The notes under the pieces: generated by a model
What the model was told of the DNA's origin: nothing
The model's input: the letters and a program-made list of their open reading frames with translations, nothing else
Databases searched by the model: none
Program-made: the position numbers and the translations under genes
From: Gammaproteobacteria bacterium
Lineage (GTDB): Bacteria > Pseudomonadota > Gammaproteobacteria > Steroidobacterales > Steroidobacteraceae
DNA length: 64,000 nt
Assembly: GCA_025359565.1 (NCBI GenBank)
Contig: JANYFY010000026.1
Location: 62,001-126,000 of the forward strand
Reading direction: 5' to 3'
Part shown: positions 35,884 through 43,436 of the stretch, in pieces
Numbering within the stretch: the first letter of the stretch is position 1
How the letters are laid out: every line of letters begins with the position of its first letter

Positions 35884-36525
35884 GTGCCCGAAATTTCGAC
35901 TTCGAAACGCGCACCGATAGGGCCGATGATTGTGGCTGCGATTTTTATAGTCGCGTATGCGGTGTTATCGTATTACGGAAGCACGGAGTCCGGTTCTAAG
36001 GGGCTAGGGGCAGCTTTATCGATCGGGCCGCTATTAGTAATTGCTGCGGTGCTGAATTGGCGGTGGTTTGGTTGGAAGGCTGGTCTGATCGCAATACTAT
36101 TGAGTGCAGGCATGCTGTATTTCTGGTGGCCTGCTCTTAAGAATCACTACGAATGGGCGGATTTGGTGCAACAGTGCGGTGCCTATGCGCTGGTAGCGAT
36201 AAGTTTCGCTCGGTCGCTATTCGGGGGTCAAGTGCCCTTGTGTTCCCAATTAACCGAGAAACTCCACGGACCCTTGAGTGTAAAAGAGTTAACCTATACC
36301 CGCTACGCGACAATCGTCTGGGCTTTTTTTTATAGCTCACTTACGGGTATTATTTTAGTGTTGTTTTTCCTAACATCAATGAAATTTTGGTCGATGTTCG
36401 TCAACTTTGTCAGCTTCGGTCTGATCGCGTTGCTGTTCCTCATTGACCACGGCATTCGTCGGGTGTTGCTAGGGCGCACGGGTAATATTTTCGCCGCGAT
36501 TCGCCAGTCGTTGACAGGGAGCTAA
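35884..36525 (+). CDS. COG4648-type multi-spanning membrane protein
   Basis: A 213-aa inner-membrane protein with about six hydrophobic segments (VAAIFIVAYAVLSYYG, LVIAAVLNWRWFGWKAGLIA, ALVAISFARSLF, FFYSSLTGIILVLFFL, FVSFGLIALLFLIDHGIRR). The motif SFARSLFGGQVPLCSQL in the middle and RRVL near the end resemble COG4648 proteins, which also occur near lipid and aryl-polyene genes. No reaction is known. Confidence 0.65.
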   Translation: MPEISTSKRAPIGPMIVAAIFIVAYAVLSYYGSTESGSKGLGAALSIGPLLVIAAVLNWRWFGWKAGLIAILLSAGMLYFWWPALKNHYEWADLVQQCGAYALVAISFARSLFGGQVPLCSQLTEKLHGPLSVKELTYTRYATIVWAFFYSSLTGIILVLFFLTSMKFWSMFVNFVSFGLIALLFLIDHGIRRVLLGRTGNIFAAIRQSLTGS

Positions 36526-36553
36526 GCGGCAGACCTCACGGGAAGCCTGCCGC
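36526..36553 (+). terminator. weak hairpin after the COG4648 gene
   Basis: GCGGCAG (36526-36532) pairs with CTGCCGC (36547-36553) over a 14-base loop directly after the stop. No T-run follows; terminator function is uncertain. Confidence 0.3.
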
Positions 36554-36662
36554 CATCCAGCTGTCTTAAAGGTGCTTACTCAAACAGTTCAGGCAAAACC
36601 TTGGTTCAATACCGAGCGCCTGAATAACGGTTTATGAATCTACTGTGACGTGTTGCGGTGTC

Positions 36663-37709
36663 TTAGGCTGCGGCGGGCGCCGTGCGCGGCGCACGCCAGG
36701 TCGGCGTGCTGCGCAACGTGGGCACCAAATTGCTTTCGAACTGCCGTGCACAGACGTCCCAACCACTGCGTAGTGCGCGTGCGCGGCAGGCCACAGGACT
36801 AATCCCTAACGCACGCTCCGCAGCGGCGGCGAGATTATTATCGAGTGCACCGGTCACGCCATCTTCGATGACATCAATAGGGCCGGTCACCGGATAGGCG
36901 GCTACGGGTACGCCGCAGGCCATAGCTTCGAGATTTACGAGACCAAAGGTATCCGTGAAACTCGGGAATACTAGAATATCGGCAGCCGCCAAATGCGCAG
37001 CGAGATCCTCGCCGAGGCGCAGTCCTACGTAAACGGCATTTGGATATTCGGCTTGTAGGCGAGCCCGAGCCGGTCCGTCGCCGATCACGATCTTGGAGCC
37101 TTGCCACGGCATCTTTAAGAATGCTTCGATGTTTTTTTCTACCGCCACGCGTCCCACGCATGCAGCGATAGGACGAGGAAGACTTAAAAAAGTCTTGTCA
37201 CGTGGCTTAAATAATTCTGTGTCCACCCCGCGTTGCCAGCGCGCCAGATTCTTAAAGCCACGCGCGGCCAACTCTTGCTGTACGGTTTGGGTGCTCACCA
37301 TGCAACGCGTGGCCGGTGCATGAAACCAGCGGATGAGCGCATAGCTTACGCGGCGCGGAATCGGATAGCGCAACCGCAAATACTGGGGAAACTGGGTATG
37401 GTATGAGGTGGTAAAGCGCATATTTTTGTTAAGGCAGTAGCGTCTCGCGGCGAGCCCCAACGGGCCCTCCGTTGCAATGTGCAACGCATCGGGGACAAAG
37501 ACATTGATCTGCTGCGATACGGATCGATACGAAAACAGCGATAGGCGAATTTCCGGATAGCTTGGGCAAGCGACGCTGCGAAAATTCTGCGGAGTTATTA
37601 AGCGAATCTCATGACCAAACCGACCGAGCCAAGCCGCGGTTTGCGCCAGCGTGTTGACCACGCCGTTGGTTTGGGGAAACCAGGCATCGCTGACAATCAT
37701 GATTCGCAT
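36663..37709 (-). CDS. agt: GT4 glycosyltransferase, Agt-like (glycolipid synthesis)
   Basis: A 348-aa GT-B enzyme of family 4. The N-terminal acceptor domain begins IMIVSDAWFPQTNGVVNTL and has TSYHTQFPQYLRLRYPIP. The C-terminal donor domain has RWQRGVDTELF, CVGRVAVEKNIEAFL and the EX7E motif in FPSFTDTFGLVNLEAMACG. Close relatives transfer sugar from a nucleotide sugar to diacylglycerol; in bacteria with PlcP they turn the diacylglycerol it releases into glycolipid. Four Pho-box-like repeats lie directly upstream. Mannosyltransferases of this family with other acceptors are an alternative. Confidence 0.75.
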   Translation of the reverse strand: MRIMIVSDAWFPQTNGVVNTLAQTAAWLGRFGHEIRLITPQNFRSVACPSYPEIRLSLFSYRSVSQQINVFVPDALHIATEGPLGLAARRYCLNKNMRFTTSYHTQFPQYLRLRYPIPRRVSYALIRWFHAPATRCMVSTQTVQQELAARGFKNLARWQRGVDTELFKPRDKTFLSLPRPIAACVGRVAVEKNIEAFLKMPWQGSKIVIGDGPARARLQAEYPNAVYVGLRLGEDLAAHLAAADILVFPSFTDTFGLVNLEAMACGVPVAAYPVTGPIDVIEDGVTGALDNNLAAAAERALGISPVACRARALRSGWDVCARQFESNLVPTLRSTPTWRAPRTAPAAA

Positions 37710-37735
37710 AATGACCGATACGATGACGAAGTTGT

Positions 37736-37775
37736 GTGACTAGACCATGACTAGGCCGTGACTAAGGCATGACGC
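37736..37775 (-). promoter_or_regulatory. Pho-box-like array of four 11-bp repeats before agt
   Basis: On the minus strand GTCA cores recur every 11 bp exactly: GCGTCAT, TAGTCAC, TAGTCAT, TAGTCAC (plus-strand TGAC at 37737, 37748, 37759, 37770). The array begins 27 bp before the glycosyltransferase start. The Pho box consensus unit is CTGTCA(T/C) every 11 bp. Looser TGACs at 37712 and 37724 extend it. Confidence 0.6.
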
Positions 37776-37802
37776 AATGAACCTGTTGGGTCGTTTTTAG
37801 TT

Positions 37803-37820
37803 TTGTCACAAGTTTGCAAC
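37803..37820 (+). promoter_or_regulatory. Pho-box-like pair before the DUF962-like gene
   Basis: TTGTCAC (37803) and TTGCAAC (37814) are 11 bp apart, 54 bp upstream of the ATG at 37875. It is weak alone but shares the pattern of the agt array 30 bp away. Confidence 0.35.
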
Positions 37821-37874
37821 AGCCATGCTTTAAAAAGTTCATATCAGTTTCATTTAAATCATTAGGAACACCGC

Positions 37875-38495
37875 ATGAAGAGTTATTTTCAGATGCTTAA
37901 AGTCCAGCGCTGGGATGATCACCGTTACTACCACCATAGTCGTATCAACCAGTCGCTACACTTACTCAGCGCGTTGAGTTTTATTGTGGCGTATTGCACC
38001 ATTTTCAAAAATCCGGTGGCTTCAGCGCTCATTGGATGGCTAGTAGCAATGGTTTCCCGTCAGACGGGACATTTCTTCTTTGAGCCGAAAGATTATGATG
38101 TCGTTAACCGTGCCACTCACCAGCACAAAGAAGCCATTAAAGTAGGCTACAACCTACGGCGTAAGGTGGTGCTGATGTCTATTTGGGCCGTCTCTCCTTT
38201 AGTGCTGTGGTTTGAACCGCGTATGTTGGGGATGTTTAAGCCCCCCGTTAACAACGCCGAATATTTTCAGCATGTTGGTCAATTGTGGCTTGCCATTGGT
38301 ATTGGCGGGTTATTGTTCAGAACCGTCCATTTATTTTTCATCCAAGATGTAATGACCGGACTTGTGTGGTTGACCAAAATAATCACCGACCCGTTTCACG
38401 ACGTCATGCTGTACTACAAAGCGCCTCTCTATTTAATGCGCGGTGAACTTATTGATCCCATGGGTGTGCACCCGCGCTTGAATGAGTTCAGATAA
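37875..38495 (+). CDS. DUF962/Mpo1-like membrane protein
   Basis: A 206-aa membrane protein with about four hydrophobic segments. Early residues DDHRYYHHSRINQSLHLLSA and then SRQTGHFFFEP resemble the His-containing motifs of the DUF962 family (yeast Mpo1 is an iron-dependent dioxygenase of 2-hydroxy fatty acids). The similarity is in motif pattern only. Its 3' end overlaps the convergent aminotransferase gene by 63 bp. A lipid-modifying role would fit the context. Confidence 0.5.
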   Translation: MKSYFQMLKVQRWDDHRYYHHSRINQSLHLLSALSFIVAYCTIFKNPVASALIGWLVAMVSRQTGHFFFEPKDYDVVNRATHQHKEAIKVGYNLRRKVVLMSIWAVSPLVLWFEPRMLGMFKPPVNNAEYFQHVGQLWLAIGIGGLLFRTVHLFFIQDVMTGLVWLTKIITDPFHDVMLYYKAPLYLMRGELIDPMGVHPRLNEFR

Positions 38496-40106
38496 AACCT
38501 GACGCTTGATGGATTTACGAGTCAGCGTGCCATGCCACCACCATCCGTCGCTCTGCATAGCGTCGGCTGCGGACATGAATTTAGTGACTATTTGGGTAAA
38601 GTCTTCGTCCGTGTAATTTAAGCTAAAGACTAAACGTCCTGTGCCTACCCAACTCAATGCCAAGCCTGCTGCGCGCAAGTAATACTGGAACATCCAGTGA
38701 TAGCGCGAGGGGGTTAAATAACTTAAGGTCCAAATGGATGAAAGATTATCGACTCGAACAGGAATATCGGCGGCTTGGAGCAGCGCGTTAAGGTGGGCGG
38801 CACGGGCATTCCAAATGGAATCTAGTCCTTGATACACATGATTAACCTTAGGGTCCGCCATTCTTTGCAGAAATTCGTGCATGGCGCCCATTATGTAAGG
38901 ATGCGAATTAAAGGTGCCGCGCGCGAAACAAATATTCGCCGGCCGATCCTCACGGAATCGCTTCATAAGGTTTGCAACTCCACACACCACGCCAATCGGA
39001 AATCCTCCCGCCACCGTTTTACCATAGGTCACCATATCGGCGCGGACTCCGAAATATTCTTGCGCGCCGCCCAGCGCGAGTCGGAAGCCCACAAATACTT
39101 CGTCAAAAATCAAAACAATATTGTGGGCGGTACACACGGCGCGCAATTCTTGCAACCACTCTGTGTAAGCCACTTTATCGAATCCGGCTGTCCGGCTGCC
39201 GTCGATCAGCGCGGAATCGCCGGGTGCAGACCTATTAGGGTGCAGGGCCTGCAGGGGATTGACCAACACACACGCAATGTCGCGACGGCTTTTAAGGACC
39301 CGCAAGGTGTTGGCGTGCATCTCGCGCAGCGTATAAGTGTGGGAGGCAGCAATGGGATTTCCGATGCCCGGCTGAACGGCGCCCCACCAACCGTGGTACG
39401 CACCCGAGAATCGTACCAAATACTTACGACCTGTGTGGTATTGCGCCAGGCGCACGGCCTGCATGACGGCTTCGGTACCCGACATATGAAACGATATTTC
39501 ATCAAGCCCCGATATTTCGCGCAGCCGCCTAACGTTGTAGAGCATAACCGGGTGGTAGGATCCGAGCACCGGCCCCAGTTCACGCACCTTGGCCGCGCCT
39601 TGTGCCATACACTCTTTGTAAAAATCATTGCCAAAGACATTGACCCCGTAAGATCCGGTCAGGTCGTGGAAAATATTGCCGTCAAGATCTGTCAACGTCA
39701 CACCGGCCGAAAATTGCATGAATCCACTGACGGGCAATCGCTCCCGCAGGGTGCGACTAAACTGGAACGGGACGCGGTAGCGCGAGGTGAACTGCAGATC
39801 CGATATGCTGCTGCGCGCCGCATTCGTGGCGGCCAAGGATTGAGTGAAACGGTTTTGATAGTGCGCGACCAAGCGTTCGAAACCCGCGTGGCGACGCTCC
39901 ACAACGTCGAGCGGCGCGTTATCGGTGCAGAGAAACTGCGACTCGTTATATTCATAGTAGGGAATCCAGGACGCTATGCGCTGGGACCAGCGAACATACC
40001 CGGTGAGCGAGGGGTGTTTTGCGGCAGAAAGCTGCAGCCGTCGGTACAGCTTGTACAACAAGCCAGTAATCAGCGGCAGCGCGAGCGCGATAATCAATGT
40101 GTTCAT
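38433..40106 (-). CDS. membrane-anchored class III PLP aminotransferase
   Basis: A 557-aa protein. Residues 3-20 are a single hydrophobic anchor, about 110 residues of unassigned sequence follow, then a complete class III aminotransferase related to glutamate-1-semialdehyde aminomutase. Motifs: FHMSGTEAVMQAVRLAQYHT, SGAYHGWWG, D335 in LIFDEVFVGFR and the PLP lysine K363 in TYGKTVAGGFPIG. Typical members have 420-460 residues and no anchor. The gene is divergent from a phosphatidylserine decarboxylase-like gene with only 35 bp between starts. The substrate is unknown; an amino lipid or its head group is an inference from location. Confidence 0.82.
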   Translation of the reverse strand: MNTLIIALALPLITGLLYKLYRRLQLSAAKHPSLTGYVRWSQRIASWIPYYEYNESQFLCTDNAPLDVVERRHAGFERLVAHYQNRFTQSLAATNAARSSISDLQFTSRYRVPFQFSRTLRERLPVSGFMQFSAGVTLTDLDGNIFHDLTGSYGVNVFGNDFYKECMAQGAAKVRELGPVLGSYHPVMLYNVRRLREISGLDEISFHMSGTEAVMQAVRLAQYHTGRKYLVRFSGAYHGWWGAVQPGIGNPIAASHTYTLREMHANTLRVLKSRRDIACVLVNPLQALHPNRSAPGDSALIDGSRTAGFDKVAYTEWLQELRAVCTAHNIVLIFDEVFVGFRLALGGAQEYFGVRADMVTYGKTVAGGFPIGVVCGVANLMKRFREDRPANICFARGTFNSHPYIMGAMHEFLQRMADPKVNHVYQGLDSIWNARAAHLNALLQAADIPVRVDNLSSIWTLSYLTPSRYHWMFQYYLRAAGLALSWVGTGRLVFSLNYTDEDFTQIVTKFMSAADAMQSDGWWWHGTLTRKSIKRQVLSELIQARVHTHGINKFTAH

Positions 40107-40119
40107 AATTGGGAATCGT

Positions 40120-40148
40120 ATTGCACGCGGATGACACCTCCATGACGT
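40120..40148 (-). promoter_or_regulatory. Pho-box-like triple upstream of the aminotransferase gene
   Basis: On the minus strand ACGTCAT, GTGTCAT and GTGCAAT stand at exact 11-bp steps (plus-strand 40142, 40131, 40120), and TACGAT overlapping the last unit could serve as a -10. The first unit covers the preferred ATG of the divergent decarboxylase-like gene. Confidence 0.4.
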
Positions 40149-40978
40149 GGGGCGAAGAATTTAATTTTCTGGTCACTAATCGGATACCGCGTCGTTGGCT
40201 GACCTTGTGGGTGGGGTGGCTGAGCCGCATTGAACAACCCTGGGTGCGAGGGTGCTCGATGGCGCTATGGCGGGCGTTTTCACCGCTTGATTTGCGTGAT
40301 GCTAAGAAGGCCCACTTTGACAGTGTGCACGATTGCTTCACGCGGGAACTTAAGGCGGATGCTCGAGTTATCGATCCCGACAAGAGGGTATTAGTGAGTC
40401 CTTGCGATGCGATAATCGGCGCGTTCGGGACCGTAGAGGATGGTGTGGTTTATCAGACGAAGGGGTTCCCATATGCATTGAGTGACTTATTGCCGAACCC
40501 TGAGTTGGTGGACCGTTACAGGCACGGTCGCTATATCACGCTGCGGCTTGCATCCTATATGTATCATCGTTTTCATGCGCCTTACGACCTTGAGGTGCAG
40601 CGGGTGACTTATATTTTGGGTGACACTTGGAATGTGAATCCGGTGGCGGTAAAGCGTATTCAGAATTTGTATTGCAAAAATGAGCGTGCGGTAATCGAGT
40701 GCGCTTTAAAACCCGGGGGAATGCTAGTGACGATCGTGCCGGTAGCGGCTATTTTGGTGGCTAGCATGCGGTTAAAATTCATCGACGTAAGGCTGCATTT
40801 GCAGTATCAGGGCCCGAATGTAATTCCTTGCTCGGCCACGCTTTCAAAGGGTGAAGAAATGGGATGGTTCGAGCATGGCTCGACAATTTTGATGTTTGTA
40901 CCTCCGGGCGTAATCTTGCGTGATGGGCTAAAAGGTGGGGAATTTGTCCAAATGGGGGAGGGTCTATTCACGTTGTAG
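40142..40978 (+). CDS. phosphatidylserine decarboxylase-like protein
   Basis: A 278-aa protein from the ATG at 40142 (a TTG at 40109 is in frame). Psd features are in place: D89 in SPCDAIIGAFG, H142/H145 in YHRFHAPYD, GDTWNVNP and the self-cleavage site HGST (G246-S247-T248), where E. coli has LGST. Cleavage before the serine would create the pyruvoyl group. The sequence is only distantly related to E. coli Psd, so it may decarboxylate a different amino-acid lipid. The divergent aminotransferase neighbour supports a shared pathway. Confidence 0.8.
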   Translation: MTWGEEFNFLVTNRIPRRWLTLWVGWLSRIEQPWVRGCSMALWRAFSPLDLRDAKKAHFDSVHDCFTRELKADARVIDPDKRVLVSPCDAIIGAFGTVEDGVVYQTKGFPYALSDLLPNPELVDRYRHGRYITLRLASYMYHRFHAPYDLEVQRVTYILGDTWNVNPVAVKRIQNLYCKNERAVIECALKPGGMLVTIVPVAAILVASMRLKFIDVRLHLQYQGPNVIPCSATLSKGEEMGWFEHGSTILMFVPPGVILRDGLKGGEFVQMGEGLFTL

Positions 40979-41021
40979 ACGCGCGCGTGTTATAAAAAAT
41001 TCACACAACTGAAATTCGGCT

Positions 41022-41530
41022 GTGGTGAAAGTAGGCAAAACTGCCGTATTAACAGAGCGATTTAAACTGCGGTTCTCGCGTACCGAGGGAAGTCTGAGCG
41101 CGGATGGGCCGGGAATTGACGGTGGCGCGATATGTCTGGCGTCGGGCCTTTGCCCAACGGCTTCTCCTAGTTTCAGTTTTTTGACCGCGGGTGCGGTAAG
41201 CGGGTCATTTGTTTATGATTCGACATTGCAGCCCGTAAATTTCAACTTGACCTCGACCGCGCCCGCTAGTTTTGGGGGTATTCAAATTCTCGCCGGTTCG
41301 GCTTTTTCAGGGGTTGTGTCGGTGACTCAGTCGACCTTGAGTTCCGGAATTCAGGTGACTGAAACGGGGTTTGGGTTTGGATTAGCCTTATAAACTATTC
41401 GTCCGGCACAACGCCGCTCTTAAGCGCGCCTATCATCTCTGCGCTCACCTGCACTATAGGGACTGGAAGCGATCAGTGCGGGCTTACTCTTGGCCCCACT
41501 AACCTTCAGTTAACGAACGGCGGTACTCAT
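41022..41530 (+). pseudogene. possible remnant of a secreted beta-rich protein
   Basis: Between the decarboxylase-like gene and rpoH, a first frame (to 41393) reads AVSGSFVYDSTLQPVNFNL and FGGIQILAGSAFSG; a shifted frame from about 41393 continues with ISALTCTIGTGSDQCGLTLG and [10 protein letters not shown]. The Ser/Thr/Gly/Asn-rich composition resembles PEP-CTERM-type surface proteins. There is no signal peptide and a frameshift is needed, so I call it a fragment with low confidence. Confidence 0.35.
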
Positions 41531-42393
41531 TATGCCGCGACCATCATCCCCTTAAGCTTAGCAATGGCATTCGTTTCGACCTGGCGCACGCGCTCAGCCG
41601 ATATGCCATATTCATCTGCGAGCTCATGTAAGGTCGCTTTGTCATCGGTCATCCAACGACGCTTTAAGATGCTGCGACTACGATCATCTAATTTATTGAG
41701 CGCTACGCTTAATCGATCCGTGGAATCCTCTTCCCATTCCTCGCGCTCCACTTCAACGGCAGGATCCGCATTGTGTGCAGGCAAGTACATCGCCGGCGAA
41801 TAAGTTTCTTCCTCATCCGATTCTGGCGCGGGATCGAAGGACATGTCGCGCGCCGAGAGCCGCTGCTCCATCTCGCGTACGTCTTTCACCTCCACCCCTA
41901 AATCCTTCGCCACGGCCTGGGTTTCCGCTTCCGACAACCAGGTGAGATTCTTCTTCATTTTACGAAGGTTAAAGAACAGTTTACGCTGCGACTTAGTCGT
42001 CGCCACTTTTACCAACCGCCAGTTCCTCAACACATACTCGTGGATCTCTGCGCGTATCCAATGCACGGCAAAGGACACCAGCCGGACGCCCACGGTAGGA
42101 TCAAAGCGCTTCACCGCTTTCATTAAACCCACGTTACCCTCTTGTACCAGGTCACCCATCGGCAAGCCGTAGCCTAAGTAGCCCCGCGCAATATGCACCA
42201 CAAAGCGCAGGTGCGAGAGCACCAATTGTCGCGCCGCGTCCAAATCCTCTTCGTTACGGAAACGCGTGGCTAACGCCACCTCAACTTCTTTAGAAAGCAC
42301 CGGGATTTGGGACACACGGTCTATATAGGAGTCTAAACTCCCGACGGGACCCGCAAATATCAACGAATTTTGTTTAGCCACTAAAGCAGTCAT
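41530..42393 (-). CDS. rpoH: RNA polymerase heat-shock sigma factor RpoH (sigma-32)
   Basis: A 287-aa sigma-70 family factor. Region 2 holds [39 protein letters not shown] and [20 protein letters not shown]. The RpoH box [10 protein letters not shown], which distinguishes sigma-32, is intact near residue 136. Region 4 has [19 protein letters not shown]. The ATG has AGGAG 7 bp upstream. It follows ftsX by 122 bp and has its own promoter there, covered by a CIRCE element. Confidence 0.97.
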   Translation of the reverse strand: MTALVAKQNSLIFAGPVGSLDSYIDRVSQIPVLSKEVEVALATRFRNEEDLDAARQLVLSHLRFVVHIARGYLGYGLPMGDLVQEGNVGLMKAVKRFDPTVGVRLVSFAVHWIRAEIHEYVLRNWRLVKVATTKSQRKLFFNLRKMKKNLTWLSEAETQAVAKDLGVEVKDVREMEQRLSARDMSFDPAPESDEEETYSPAMYLPAHNADPAVEVEREEWEEDSTDRLSVALNKLDDRSRSILKRRWMTDDKATLHELADEYGISAERVRQVETNAIAKLKGMMVAA

Positions 42394-42407
42394 TCATTCA
42401 CTCCTAA

Positions 42408-42423
42408 ATTACCCTGCGGTAAT
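42408..42423 (-). promoter_or_regulatory. hairpin beside the rpoH ribosome binding site
   Basis: ATTACC-GCAG-GGTAAT forms a 6-bp stem with a tetraloop, ending 2 bases before the AGGAG region of the rpoH leader. It could affect ribosome access with temperature, though it does not itself mask the Shine-Dalgarno bases. Confidence 0.35.
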
Positions 42424-42437
42424 CGCTGTAAGGCCTC

Positions 42438-42467
42438 ATTATAGCACTCACAGGGCTTGAGTGCTAA
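42438..42467 (-). promoter_or_regulatory. rpoH promoter overlapped by a CIRCE element (HrcA operator)
   Basis: On the minus strand TTAGCACTC-N9-GAGTGCTAT (42441-42467) matches the CIRCE consensus TTAGCACTC-N9-GAGTGCTAA in 17 of 18 arm bases. TTAGCA of the left arm is an acceptable -35, and TATAAT (42438-42443) begins inside the right arm, 18 bp downstream. HrcA binding would therefore block the promoter directly. Confidence 0.88.
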
Positions 42468-42515
42468 CGCGCCACCCAGGGCGTTTAAATAATTTTCATC
42501 ATTAAAAACAGATAG

Positions 42516-43436
42516 TTACGACGGCTCAATCGCCTTAATATGGTGAGTAGCCGCCGTCCAAGACCCGAGCCAGCTTAAAAACACCGACCCCATTAAGACC
42601 GCCAAGCCGGTACCAAAGTTCACTCCCGCTAAGTGGAACGAACTGCCATACAAGGTCGCCAACCGCGTCACCGAATTGCTAAGCGCCAGGACCCCGACCT
42701 CGACTAAACCTAACGCCATCAATCCACCCCCTAAACCGTACCACACGCCGCTATACAGGAAGGGCCGACGAGCAAAAGCATCCGTCGCACCCACCAATTT
42801 CATTACTTCAATTTCCATGCGACGATTAAGGATATCTAAACGAATGGTATTGCCTACGACTAGCGCAACACCCAGACCTAATAACCCGGCCGTGATTAAG
42901 ACTACCCGCCGCAAAATATCGAGTAACGAATATAAGCGTTTAACCCAATCGGTATCCAACGCGACCGTCTCAACATCGGGCACTTGCGCAAGGGCGGACT
43001 TCAGAGCGGCGCCACCCTCCGGAGTGCTCGCGCTCAAGGTGGGAGTCACAATCAACGTATCGGGCAAAGGATTGTCACGCAACGCATCGAGAGCTGCGCC
43101 GAATCCCGACGAGCTGCGAAACTCCGCGAGCGCCGCCGCCGCCAGGATCACTCGCACGCTCGCTACATCGCTGCGCGCTCTGAATTGCTGCGCAATCAGG
43201 CTCGTGCGCGTGGCACTAGCTTTTTTGTCGATGTAAACCGAAAGATCAAATGCTTGATTCCAATTTTCAGTAGCGATTCGCGCGTTTTGCAAAAACACGT
43301 TCAAGTACAACGGCAAGCTCAACGCAATACCAATGACCGTGATGGTCATCGCGGACGCAAACGGGGTCGACACCAACCGACCTAACGAACCAAGCAGCGT
43401 TTGTGCATGCCGCGTGAAATACGCTTCGACGCTCAT
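42516..43436 (-). CDS. ftsX: cell division protein FtsX
   Basis: A 306-aa integral membrane subunit of the FtsEX complex, which activates peptidoglycan hydrolases at the septum. Four membrane helices are visible (SAMTITVIGIALSLPLYL near the start, then VVLITAGLLGLGVALVVG and two at the C-terminus), with a periplasmic loop between helices 1 and 2. RLDILNRRMEIEVMKLVGAT is the typical cytoplasmic loop. The start overlaps the end of ftsE by 4 bp. Confidence 0.94.
   Translation of the reverse strand: MSVEAYFTRHAQTLLGSLGRLVSTPFASAMTITVIGIALSLPLYLNVFLQNARIATENWNQAFDLSVYIDKKASATRTSLIAQQFRARSDVASVRVILAAAALAEFRSSSGFGAALDALRDNPLPDTLIVTPTLSASTPEGGAALKSALAQVPDVETVALDTDWVKRLYSLLDILRRVVLITAGLLGLGVALVVGNTIRLDILNRRMEIEVMKLVGATDAFARRPFLYSGVWYGLGGGLMALGLVEVGVLALSNSVTRLATLYGSSFHLAGVNFGTGLAVLMGSVFLSWLGSWTAATHHIKAIEPS

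Noticed and set aside
38829-40145. 438-codon open frame on the plus strand, antisense to the aminotransferase gene
   Set aside because: The minus frame has clear class III aminotransferase motifs. The antisense product is rich in Arg, His and Gly, without domains, and arises from codon bias.
42676-43236. 186-codon plus-strand frame within ftsX
   Set aside because: It is antisense to a well-supported ftsX coupled to ftsE and has no recognisable features.
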